This document shows positions 18,330 through 27,300 of a stretch of DNA of 64,000 nt, piece by piece. The DNA lies in NCBI GenBank assembly GCA_964560875.1, contig CAZLMW010000009.1, positions 34,415 through 98,414 of the forward strand, read 5' to 3'. Source of the stretch: CAZLMW01 sp964560875. GTDB taxonomy: Bacteria > Myxococcota_A > UBA9042. The notes under the pieces are model-generated. The model was not told where the DNA came from, searched no databases, and was given only the letters and a program-made list of their open reading frames with translations. Each line of letters opens with the position of its first letter. Position 1 is the stretch's first letter. The translations under genes were made by a program, and so were the position numbers.

Positions 18330-18530
18330 GGCGTGCTCCGTGGCGAGAAGAGGCGACGTCGGCTGAACAGTGGCCTTCAGCGAGTCGTTTGCCGGGCGCG
18401 GTATGTTGGGTTCACACTCGAGCCTCGCGCAGCATAACCAAGGCGCCCATCGGTGCGAAGTCAGCGCCACAGAGCGCCACATTCTCATCGATGCAAAACG
18501 CCGCATCGTTCGCCTCGCTCGGGACCTGAA

Positions 18531-19142
18531 ATGGCATCGCTCTACCACTACATGGACTGTCCCTATTGTTTCCGCGTGCGCATGTACGCGCACGAGAGAA
18601 GCATCAAGTTCGAAAACGTCGTGGTGGAACGCGGGTCGCCGCCGCCAGAACTGCCCAGCCTCAATCCGCTCTTGCGGCTGCCGGTTTGGATCAACGACGA
18701 AAACAAGCCGATTTTTGGTTCCAACACCATCATCGACTACCTCGAACACAGCGATCCCGATGAACCGCTTGTGCCCACTGAGTCACTGCCGAGAGCCCGC
18801 GTGTGGATGGCCGATGAGCTCGCGCGTGACGGGTTGCTCGAGCCGCTCATCGCGCTGGATCGCGATCTCGGAGGTCGCGACCCGGACAACTGGAATCTGT
18901 CGCTCTACAAGAAGAAGACCGCGCGCATCCGGCGCACACTCAACGTCTTCGAAGCTCTTCTCGGTGGCCGAAAGTGGCTGATCGGGGACGATTTCACGTT
19001 GGCCGATCTGTCTCTCGCGTTGCCGCTTTCGATCCTGGAGCGATACGGCATCGACCTGGCGGACACACCGGCGCTGGCCGACCTCGCTGAAAGGCTTGCT
19101 GCGCGCGACTCGATGCGCCTTGCACGCATGCGAAACCCATGA
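18531..19142 (+). CDS. Glutathione S-transferase family protein
   Basis: 203 residues. The N-terminal thioredoxin-like domain begins MASLYHYMDCPYCFRVRMYA with a CPYC motif (Cys10, Cys13), like glutaredoxin/omega-type GSTs; the cis-Pro appears in LRLPVWIND and the glutathione-binding Ser in FGSNTIIDYL. The C-terminal helical domain (about 85-203) contains the N-capping box DDFTLADLSLA. A Cys-type GST with thiol-transferase rather than conjugating activity is probable. The ATG at 18531 is chosen because the upstream extension to 18453 is low-complexity and outside the fold. No operon partner is evident. Confidence 0.9.
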   Translation: MASLYHYMDCPYCFRVRMYAHERSIKFENVVVERGSPPPELPSLNPLLRLPVWINDENKPIFGSNTIIDYLEHSDPDEPLVPTESLPRARVWMADELARDGLLEPLIALDRDLGGRDPDNWNLSLYKKKTARIRRTLNVFEALLGGRKWLIGDDFTLADLSLALPLSILERYGIDLADTPALADLAERLAARDSMRLARMRNP

Positions 19143-19226
19143 ATGACTTTGGCGCTTTCGTTGTCGTGTCAAAGCTGGTAGGACAGCGCCCCCTTCGACG
19201 CTGACGTCGCTTTGGAGTGCCTTGTC

Positions 19227-20306
19227 ATGGTCATTCGAAACGCCCTGCGCACCAGCGCCTCGCACAAGTTCGGACATCGTTCGCGATCCCTTTGCCTCGC
19301 CATCATCGTGTGTGCGTCGCTGAGCCTCGTGGCCGCCTCCGTCACAGCGCAGGCGCCCGCAAAGAACCCGCCCGAGAACAAGGCCGCTGCTGCCGCCGAA
19401 AAGAAGGCCGCTCCGGCCCCTGCCAACGCTGCGCCCGCTGCCGCCACGACTGCGCCCGCGGCAAAGAAGGAAGCCCCGAAGGCCCCCGCCGCCAGCCCGG
19501 GTACCGCGAATCCGTCGGCAGCCAATCCGGCCGGCACCGCCCCGCCGGCCGATGGCGCCGCTCCTGGCACTGCGCCCGCGGAAGCTGTTGTCGCGCCACC
19601 CCCGCCCGCGCCTGGCTTTGTGGTCATCAACGTCGACATGGAGGGCCTCTCCGCTGTTGTCGGGGGCGAGGTTCACGGCCTGAAAATCGGCGCAAACCGC
19701 TTTGAGCTGCCGGCAGGCGACGCCGTGATCGAGGTCCAGGACAAGAAGGGCAAGTCGATCAAGAAGGAGACCGTGACCGTCAACAGCGGCAAGGACACGG
19801 ATATCAAGATCGTGATGACCGGCAAGCTCGTCGTTCGCACCGCCGAAGGCATGACCGTCAAGCTCGACGGCAAAGCGGTCAAAGCTGAAAGCGGCGCCGC
19901 GAGCGCCACAGTCAAGGGCGGCAAGCACTCGGTCGTCGTGACGCAGCCCGGTCGCGTCGGCGTCAAGAGCAACATCGACGTCATCGCGGGACGCACACAC
20001 ACAATCAATCCATCGCTCGCCACCTTCTCACCCGGAAACGAAAACCTCGCGTGGGCCGGCGTGCTGGGAGGCGGCGCGCTGATCCTGGCTGCCGTGCTGA
20101 TGGAGCGCTTCGCCGACGCGACGTCGTTTGGCGGCGACACCACGCGCTGGGTCATGGTCGGTGCGGGCGTTGCCGGATTCGCCAGCGGTACGATCATGAT
20201 GAAGGACATCTACAAGAAGGAAGCGAACCCGCCGGTCAAGGACGGCAAGCTCCCGATGCAGGTCACGCGCGCCAAGTCAGCGACCGCGAACCTCGCCGCG
20301 CGCTAA
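19227..20306 (+). CDS. Secreted Ala/Pro-rich protein with PEGA-like repeats and C-terminal membrane segments
   Basis: 359 residues. A GGAG at 19214-19217 sits 9 nt before the ATG. After a signal peptide ending VTAQA there is a long Ala/Pro/Lys stretch (about 42-135), an extended periplasmic spacer. Beta-rich PEGA-like segments follow (about 137-270), then two hydrophobic segments (about 278-298 and 310-332) and a short charged tail. This resembles an anchor that spans the periplasm or crosses peptidoglycan. I do not recognise a named family. The phosphatase gene starts 20 bp downstream and may be co-transcribed. Confidence 0.65.
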   Translation: MVIRNALRTSASHKFGHRSRSLCLAIIVCASLSLVAASVTAQAPAKNPPENKAAAAAEKKAAPAPANAAPAAATTAPAAKKEAPKAPAASPGTANPSAANPAGTAPPADGAAPGTAPAEAVVAPPPPAPGFVVINVDMEGLSAVVGGEVHGLKIGANRFELPAGDAVIEVQDKKGKSIKKETVTVNSGKDTDIKIVMTGKLVVRTAEGMTVKLDGKAVKAESGAASATVKGGKHSVVVTQPGRVGVKSNIDVIAGRTHTINPSLATFSPGNENLAWAGVLGGGALILAAVLMERFADATSFGGDTTRWVMVGAGVAGFASGTIMMKDIYKKEANPPVKDGKLPMQVTRAKSATANLAAR

Positions 20307-20326
20307 GCGGCCCTGTTGGCCTCGCC

Positions 20327-20800
20327 ATGCCGGTGCGCCTCCCCAAGATTCATGAAGTTGCGGACGGCTTATGGGTCGGTCCCGTTCCTGGTTCGCCCGA
20401 GTTGATTCGCAAGCTGCGGGTCGACCACGGCATCACCGGCCTCGTTTCCCTTCAAACAGACAAGGACCTGGAGACGTTGGGGCTTTCGTGGCCGCTGCTC
20501 TGGCGATTCCTGCTGACCAACCAAATCAACACCGCGCGTGTGCCGATCGTCGATTTCAACGATCGTTCGCTGCTCGATGGCCTCTCCGGCGCCGTGGACG
20601 CGGTCAACGACATGCGGCGCGGCGGGCATACGACCTACCTGCACTGCACAGCTGGCGTGAACCGTTCACCCACTGTCGCCATCGCCTGGCTGGTGCGCGA
20701 CTGCGGCATGTCGCTCGACGACGCGTGGAACCAGGTCACCGAAAGACGTCCCTGCGACCCTCATCGCGCCGTCTTGCAGCGGTGGATCGACCGCGGCTGA
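20327..20800 (+). CDS. Dual-specificity protein phosphatase
   Basis: 157-residue cysteine phosphatase of the DSP/PTP superfamily. The P-loop HCTAGVNRSP is intact (Cys107 nucleophile, Arg113), and an Asp in PIVDFND (about residue 75) is placed to be the general acid. The rest is the compact DSP fold without extra domains, so it should be cytoplasmic. It starts 20 bp after the Ala/Pro-rich protein gene and precedes the radical SAM gene by about 120 bp. Substrates may be phosphoproteins, lipids or polysaccharide phosphate; the sequence does not decide. Confidence 0.88.
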   Translation: MPVRLPKIHEVADGLWVGPVPGSPELIRKLRVDHGITGLVSLQTDKDLETLGLSWPLLWRFLLTNQINTARVPIVDFNDRSLLDGLSGAVDAVNDMRRGGHTTYLHCTAGVNRSPTVAIAWLVRDCGMSLDDAWNQVTERRPCDPHRAVLQRWIDRG

Positions 20801-20923
20801 TGACGTGCTGTAGCGCGTTCAATCCCCCGCTTAACTGACAACAGCGTGCCTCCGCAGCGGGGCTCAGCTATGATGTGCGACCTGTACTCGCGACACGTCG
20901 CCGCGATCCCCCGCGGAGCGAAG

Positions 20924-22618
20924 ATGTCAGACGTTCCCGTCACCGACCCGAACCGCGCCGAACCCAATCGGCAGGTCGAAGTCCAGCTCGGGCACCTGTG
21001 CAACAACCGCTGCGTGTTCTGCGTGTCCGGCCAGCTGAGTGAACTCGATCGCGCCCCGCAGCTTCCGCAAGACCCTATTCGCGCGCAGGTGCAGGCCGCG
21101 CGTGACGACGGCGCGACCAAGATCACGTTCCTTGGCGGGGAGCCCACGATTCAGCGGTCCTTCCTCGACCTGCTGCAGTTCGCCGTGGACTTGCAGTTCG
21201 ACGAAATCGTCATCTTCACCAACGGTGTGATGACTCCGCGTGAGAGTTTCCGATCGCGAGCCCTACGCATCCTGGCCGGCCTCGGCGACGACGTCCGCGA
21301 GCGGGTGATTTGGCGGTTCTCGTTGCAAGGCGGCGACCGAGAGAGCCACGACGCGACGACCTGCAACCCCGGGGCCTGGGATCGGATCATCGAATCCATG
21401 GGCATCCTGGCCGGCGAGAACGCGCGCCTCTCGGGCAACATGTGCGTCGTTTCTGGCAACCACCTTGCCGTCGACGAGCTTGCGGATGTCGCCGCGAAGT
21501 TCGGCCTCGAGAACCTCCACCTCGACATGTTTCGGCCACGCGATTCCGGGGACCGAACCGAGGACTATCTGCGCGGCCTGATGTCGGTGCCGTACACCGA
21601 GATGGCGACCAGTTTTCGCAAGCTCGTGCAAGCCGTCGAACACAAGCTCGGCGCGGGTTTCGACCTGAATATCGGCAACCTTCCGTACTGCGTCGCGCCC
21701 GACATCGCTTGGCGCATCCATCATGACGGCCAGTTCACCGTCACGGTCGCCGCCAGTGGCAGCGGGCACACCCAAGACGGCTTCGACAAATACACCGACA
21801 AGCGCAGCGATAAGCACAAGACCGACGAGTGTGCGGCGTGTGTGTTCAACGATCGCTGTGGCGGCGTTTTCGATCTCTACGCAGACATCCATGGCCACGA
21901 TGAACTGCGCCCCGTGTCCGGCGAGCAGCTGTGGCAGGTCGACGAGGCCGGCCATCACTTCGTGCTGCTTGCCGAGGACGCCGTGCGCACTTGGGCGGAC
22001 GGCAACGAACGGCGGGTCGGGCGAATCGACGAGCGTGGCGGCGAGATCGACGTGTCCGTGACAACGCCGGCCGGTCCGTGGCGTCTCATCCTCAGGCGCT
22101 CAGCAAGGGCGACCAACCGACCTGGCTGGCATCGTCTCCGAGGTGGCCGCATTGAAGCCTCGGTCGTGGCGGGCGCACCAAGTGGCGATTCCGCCCACGC
22201 CGCGTTGCAGTCCGCCTGGAACCAGCTCGTCGCTGCCCTCGATCCAGCCGGAGAAGCAAGCATCGATGGACTGGCCGAGGCATGGAACATCGAGTCTGCG
22301 CGAATCGAAGGTGAGCGTGCGCGACTTGCTGGCATCAAGCGCCGCGCAGCCGCGATGATCGATCGACTCCGTGGGGAACGCCTCGCAGGGTTGCGTCTGG
22401 ATTCCGTCTCTCGCGACCCGGATGTGCCGAGCATCGACCTGACCTATGTTGGTGCCGATGCGACCCTCGTCCTTTCCCTGGACCTGCACCCTCCCGCGCC
22501 GGCGACACGGCCCGCCCTGCGGCATCGAACCGAAGATCTCGGTCCCGAAACGCTGGCGCGATTCTCGGCTGAATTGGGGCGCGCTCTGAAGCCCCGGCGG
22601 TCGCGAGCACGCGCCTGA
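20924..22618 (+). CDS. Radical SAM protein with Cys-rich mid-region and unknown C-terminal domain
   Basis: 564 residues from the ATG at 20924, which has GGAG 5 nt upstream; the frame is open to 20846. The radical SAM cluster motif is CNNRCVFC (Cys26, 30, 33), followed by TFLGGEPT and the strand motif IVIFTNG. A further Cys group around residues 305-320 (ECAACVFNDRC, C-x2-C-x5-C) is like the auxiliary-cluster (SPASM/twitch) region of peptide- and sugar-modifying members. The last roughly 230 residues are charged and partly helical, and I cannot assign them. Substrate unknown. A 39-aa ORF downstream on the same strand raises the possibility of a peptide substrate, but that is speculation. Confidence 0.82.
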   Translation: MSDVPVTDPNRAEPNRQVEVQLGHLCNNRCVFCVSGQLSELDRAPQLPQDPIRAQVQAARDDGATKITFLGGEPTIQRSFLDLLQFAVDLQFDEIVIFTNGVMTPRESFRSRALRILAGLGDDVRERVIWRFSLQGGDRESHDATTCNPGAWDRIIESMGILAGENARLSGNMCVVSGNHLAVDELADVAAKFGLENLHLDMFRPRDSGDRTEDYLRGLMSVPYTEMATSFRKLVQAVEHKLGAGFDLNIGNLPYCVAPDIAWRIHHDGQFTVTVAASGSGHTQDGFDKYTDKRSDKHKTDECAACVFNDRCGGVFDLYADIHGHDELRPVSGEQLWQVDEAGHHFVLLAEDAVRTWADGNERRVGRIDERGGEIDVSVTTPAGPWRLILRRSARATNRPGWHRLRGGRIEASVVAGAPSGDSAHAALQSAWNQLVAALDPAGEASIDGLAEAWNIESARIEGERARLAGIKRRAAAMIDRLRGERLAGLRLDSVSRDPDVPSIDLTYVGADATLVLSLDLHPPAPATRPALRHRTEDLGPETLARFSAELGRALKPRRSRARA

Positions 22619-22710
22619 GCAAGAAGTCAGCCGGTCTGCGGCATCGACGCTTGCAGTCGACACGTAATCGCTACACACTCCGCGGCTCTGGACCCGATCG
22701 AGCGCTTTTC

Positions 22711-22738
22711 TTGCCGCGCTGCCCCGCTGGAATACAGT
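22711..22738 (+). promoter_or_regulatory. Putative sigma-70 promoter of the 39-aa ORF
   Basis: TTGCCG (22711-22716) and TACAGT (22733-22738), each matching 4 of 6 consensus bases, are separated by 16 bp. The predicted transcription start near 22745 falls on the palindrome at 22744-22757. Supported by position only. Confidence 0.35.
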
Positions 22739-22743
22739 GTGTT

Positions 22744-22757
22744 CACAACGGGTTGTG
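22744..22757. promoter_or_regulatory. Perfect 6-bp-arm palindrome at predicted +1 (operator candidate)
   Basis: cacaac-gg-gttgtg, perfect inverted arms with a 2-bp centre, located just after the candidate -10 box and 21 bp before the ATG of the 39-aa ORF. The position fits a repressor-binding site; the regulator is unknown. Confidence 0.4.
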
Positions 22758-22778
22758 GATCAGACTTGGGAGTCCGCC

Positions 22779-22898
22779 ATGGGTGAGTTGCTGCTTATCG
22801 GAACAATCGCCTCGGGCGTCGGCCTCGCTTTCGTGACGTCCAAGATGGGCATCCGCTTCATCGTCGACACGATCCCGATGAAACAACCCAAGGGCTAG
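22779..22898 (+). CDS. 39-residue hydrophobic small protein
   Basis: Short ORF with ATG 6 nt after GGGAG (22768-22772). It is Gly/Leu/Ile-rich for the first half (start MGELLLIGTIASGVGLAFV) with one probable transmembrane helix, then an amphipathic basic part ending KQPKG. It has no Cys. It is framed by promoter-like boxes, a palindrome and a strong terminator, which together make a real gene likely. It could be a small membrane protein or a substrate peptide of the radical SAM enzyme encoded 160 bp upstream. I recognise no family. Confidence 0.6.
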   Translation: MGELLLIGTIASGVGLAFVTSKMGIRFIVDTIPMKQPKG

Positions 22899-22954
22899 CC
22901 CGTTTTTGCACTGCGCACGGGTCCTGCAGCCAGGGCCGGATAACGCGAACTGAG

Positions 22955-22977
22955 CGCCCGTTTGGCGGGCGTTTTCT
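22955..22977 (+). terminator. Rho-independent terminator after the 39-aa ORF
   Basis: GC-only 6-bp stem (cgcccg 22955-22960 / cgggcg 22966-22971) with a 5-nt loop followed by TTTT. It lies between the small ORF and the convergent lepB stop. On the minus strand no T-run follows, so it mainly serves the plus strand. Confidence 0.75.
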
Positions 22978-24280
22978 ATTTGATCAGCTGGCGAAGCGGA
23001 TCGGGCACGTCACACGTCCCGGCGGCGGGGTCGGCGTGGACGACGCGTCCAATACGGTCAAAGTTCGGCCGCCAGAAGTCGCGCTGGTAAGCAAACCAGA
23101 TGAAGCCGGCCTTGCCCTTGACCGTGTTCATCGGAACCAGCCCGAAATAGCGCCCGTCCTTGCTGTTATCGCGGTTGTCGCCCATCACCAGGAGCGACTT
23201 CTCAGGCACACGAAACGCTGGAAAATCGGGGTTTTCGGCCTTGGCGTACACGCTCGCGTGCGAGGTGAACCGTCGCGGATCGATCTCGCGGGGCGGCCAT
23301 CCGCTGTCGTTGAGCGGGCCGAGCCACATCACCAGGTCGGACTGCGGCCCGGGCACTCGATGTTGGCTGATGAACTCCGTTTCACCGATGCACTCGCGCG
23401 ACTTGGCGCAGAAATAACCTTCGCGCTTCTGGGCGAAATCGGCGGCCTCGGCGCGGCTCGCAAACCGCCCCGGGAGCTCCTGGAGCTCGCCATCTTCCAT
23501 CGTTGGCGCGGACAGGCACCACTTGCTGTCATCGGCGGTGCAGGTATCGATCGCGTCGACCGATTCGCCGCACTCTCCCTGCCGATCAACCACCGTGCGC
23601 AGGATCGGTTTTCCGTTGATGTGCAGGTGATTGTCGACCATCTGCACGAGATCTCCGGGCACAGCGACGACGCGCTTGATGAGGTCCTTGCCAGCTGAGT
23701 CCTTGTCGTCGTCGTAGGGGTATTCGAAGACGATGATCTCGCCACGCTTGGGCTCACGGAGTTCGAACAGCTTGATGCGGGTGAACGGGATCTTGATGCC
23801 GTAGATGAACTTGTTGACGAACAAATGGTCGTGCACGTGCAGCGTCGGAATCATCGATCCGGTGGGGATCTTGAACGCTTCGAACACAAATGCCCGGATG
23901 AGCAGCGCGAGGATCACCGCCCAGCCGATTGCCTCGACGTATTCGCGCAACGGACTCTTACGGAACGCGCCGAAATGGCGCTGCAAGGCATCATCCAGGG
24001 CGGTCGCGGCGTCCTCGAGCCGGTCGGGGTCGCGGAGGCGGGGCTTGGGCTCACACGCGACTTCCACGTCCGCTCGAAGCCTTTCGACCTTGGTGACCGC
24101 CTCTTCACCCACGCGCTGGCCGTGCTTGCGCAACAGGCGTTTGCTGTCTCGCAGCAACCATCCCGCCGCCTCATTGAGCCGCGCGAGGCGCTTTTTCCGG
24201 GCACGTGGATCGCCACCCGAACGCTCAGAACCACCGGAGCGACCGCCCTCTTTGCCGTTGCGTTTGCCGTTACGTGCCAT
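22976..24280 (-). CDS. lepB: Signal peptidase I
   Basis: Membrane serine protease that removes signal peptides from exported proteins. 434 residues from ATG 24280 (an in-frame GTG lies at 24316). The catalytic Ser is in PTGSMIPTL (Ser142) right after a transmembrane helix (about 117-135), and the Lys in LIKRVVAVPGD (Lys202) completes the dyad. The box MGDNRDNSKDGRYFG is near the C-terminus. Unusual are a basic, coiled-coil-like N-terminal extension of about 105 residues and a large insertion between the Lys box and the GDNRDNS box containing several Cys. The many lipoproteins here need LspA instead, which is not in the window. Confidence 0.95.
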   Translation of the reverse strand: MARNGKRNGKEGGRSGGSERSGGDPRARKKRLARLNEAAGWLLRDSKRLLRKHGQRVGEEAVTKVERLRADVEVACEPKPRLRDPDRLEDAATALDDALQRHFGAFRKSPLREYVEAIGWAVILALLIRAFVFEAFKIPTGSMIPTLHVHDHLFVNKFIYGIKIPFTRIKLFELREPKRGEIIVFEYPYDDDKDSAGKDLIKRVVAVPGDLVQMVDNHLHINGKPILRTVVDRQGECGESVDAIDTCTADDSKWCLSAPTMEDGELQELPGRFASRAEAADFAQKREGYFCAKSRECIGETEFISQHRVPGPQSDLVMWLGPLNDSGWPPREIDPRRFTSHASVYAKAENPDFPAFRVPEKSLLVMGDNRDNSKDGRYFGLVPMNTVKGKAGFIWFAYQRDFWRPNFDRIGRVVHADPAAGTCDVPDPLRQLIK

Positions 24281-24371
24281 CAGGCGGGCGAGTCCGAAAA
24301 GTGAAGCCCGCCCCACGCCCCGTTGAAGCGAGGCGCGGGGCAGTGGTTCGTGGGCTGGTGGCCCGACTGCG

Positions 24372-27300
24372 CTACTTGTCGGCGCGAACCATCACGTTGT
24401 CAATCGCCACGCCCTTGCCGGTATTCACCTTGCAGTCGCGCGAGTCGAAGGTGAACCGCACATAGACGCTATTGCCGCCAAAGCTGGTGACGTCAAACTT
24501 GTGCTTGGACCACGCTTTGAGCTTCGCCTTGCTGACCGTGAACGTCTTGCTCGTCGTGCCGAAAGTGCGGCGCACGTAGACCGTCATGCGGTCGTAGGTC
24601 GCGATCGCCTCGACATCGAGGAACGCGTCGAACGTGAGCCAGACCTTGCCGCCGGATTTGGCCGGCTTGCTGACGAAGAAGCTCTTGGACGTGGCGTTGC
24701 CGCTGACCTTGTTGGCGCCGGACGGGCAGGCGAAGTCCTTGCCGTTGTCGAACGTCAGCGCGCAGTCGGCCGAGACCGGCGTGATCGGGCCCTTGTCGAT
24801 CGCCCAGTTGGCGCCGCTGGAGTTGCCCTTGCTGATCGTGAACGCCGACTTGTTGTTGCACGTGATCATTTCGCCATAGCTGGGGACCGGGGCGTTGTCG
24901 ACACGCAGGTCATCGACGAACCAGCCGAGGTACTTGTTGTGCTTTTCGTCGATCGAGTCGAAGGACAGCTTGATACGCACGCGCTTACCGGCGAATGACG
25001 ACAAGTCCAGCCACGACCAGCGCCAACCGTCCTGTTCGACCGTCGCGTTGTTCATCAGCAGGGTCTTGCTCGACACGAACGCCACGTCGGAAACCTCGAC
25101 CTTGCGCTTGTCATAGGACGAGCTGAACTCGCCGTCGTACCAGGTCTTCATGAGCAGCGCGATCTTGCCGCCGCTTACCCCCGACAGGTCGATGACCGGT
25201 GAAAGCGCGTTGCCCTTCGTCGTGCCGCCGTCGTACGTGGCGCCGTTGTTGAAGTTGAGGCTCTTACCGGCGCCGTACGCGCCCGGTTTGCTCGGGGTGT
25301 TGTCGATGGCCCACACCGACTTGTTCTTGCCGTAAGCGGCGCTGAACTGCCAGCCGTTGACGTTGGACTGGAAGCCGTCAGTCCACCCGCCGCCATTGCC
25401 GACCGCGACGATCGGGCCGTTGTAGACGTTGATGTTGTCGACGAACCAGCCCGGACCCTCGTTGAAGTAGGTGTCAGCCGCGTCGAAGCTGAACCGCAGC
25501 TGGAACTTCTTGCCAGCGAGCGCCGAGATGTCGAACGCCTCGAGCCGCCACTGGTGCTTGTGCTTGCTGTGGTCGAGGTTGAAGGCCTTCGCGATGGTCT
25601 TGAAGCCGTCGGTCGACAGCTCAACGGTGCGCTTGTCGTACTTCGCCTGGTTTTCCTTCTTGTCGATGCCGTTGAAGCTGTGGAACGCCAGCGTGATTTT
25701 GCCCTTGACGGCCGACGCGTCGATCCAGAACCGCGACAATGCAGCGCCCTTCGGCTTGGCGGTGCCGACCTTGTAGTCGACGCCGTCGTTGAAGTTGAGC
25801 GAGCCGTTGCCGGTGAGCTTGCCGGGCGTGGTCGGTTTGTTGTCCGCCGCCCACTTGACCTTGGTGTTGTTACCGCTGAAGTGCCAGTCCTTGTCGGCGT
25901 AGTCGACGCCCTCGGTCATCGGAACCGTGCGCGATCCGCACAGCTTGGCGTTGATCTTGAACACGCAGCTGCCCGACTTGGAGTCGCACAGGTCCGACGT
26001 GCAGGGGTTTTCGTCGTTGCAGACGATCGCTTTGCCCTTGCAGGCGCCCTTGCCGTCGCAGCGGTCGCCCGAGGTGCACTTGTTGCTGTCGGAGCACGAC
26101 TTGGTGTTCGGCGCGTTGATGTTCAGGCACTTCTTGAGCGCGTTGCTGCAGACATCGTTGGTGCAGGCGTTGCCATCGGCGCAGCTCCGGGTTTTGCCCG
26201 CGCTGCAGGCGCCCTTGCTGCAGAGATCCTTTTCGGTGCAGTAGACGCCGTCGTCGCACGGTTTCGCGTTGGCCTTGAAGCTGCAGCCGACCTTGTTGAT
26301 GCACGAATCGTCGGTGCACGCGTTGGCGTCGTTGCACTTGAGCGGGTTGGCGCCCACGCACTTGCCCTTGCCGTCGCACTTGTCGGTCTGTGTGCATGAA
26401 TCGCCGTCGCTGCACAGGTTGGTGTTGTTCTTGTAGCTGCACTTGTCGTTGGCGCAGGAGTCGGTCGTGCACGGGTTGCCGTCGTTGCAGTCCTTGCCGT
26501 CGCCCTTGCAGACGCCCTTCTGGCAGCGGTCCTTGCTGGTGCATCCGTTGCCGTCGTCGCACTTGGCGCCTTCGGGTGCCTTGGCGAACACGCAGCCCTT
26601 CTTCGGGTCACAGCTGTCTTTGGTGCACGCGTTGCCGTCATCGCACTTGAGCGCCTGGCTGCCGACGCATTTGCCCTTGCCGTCGCACTTATCGGTCTTG
26701 GTGCAGACGCTCCCGTCGCTGCACGCGGCGGTGTTGTTCTTGTACTGACAACCCTTCTTCTTGTCGCAAGAATCGTCGGTGCACGCTTTGCCGTCGTCGC
26801 AGTTGATGCCCTTGCCGGCGCACGTGCCGCCGCTGCAGTTGTCGGGCTTGGTGCACGCGTCCCCGTCGTCGCACGGGTTCTTGTTGGCGATCGCCACGCA
26901 GCCCTTCTTCTTGTCGCAGGAGTCGGTGGTGCACTTGTTGCCGTCATCGCACTTCTTGTCGCCCTCGCCGGGCTTGCAGTCTTCGTTGTGGCAGGTGTCG
27001 CCGATGGTGCATGGGTTGCCGTCGTCGCACTTGGAGCTGTTGGCCTTGGTCACGCAGCCTTTGAGCTTGTCGCAGGTGTCGGTGGTGCACTCGTTGCCGT
27101 CGTCGCACTTGAGCGCCTTGCCGGTGCAGTTGCCCTTGGCGCAGGCGTCGTCGAGCGTGCACAGGGAGCCGTCGTCGCACTGCTCTTTGTCCGGCTTGGC
27201 GGTCGACTTGCACGTGCCGGTCTTGGCGTCGCAGGCGTCATCGGTGCAGGCGTTGCTGTCGTCGCAGGTCTTGGGTTTGCCGCTGCCGCATTTGCCCTTG

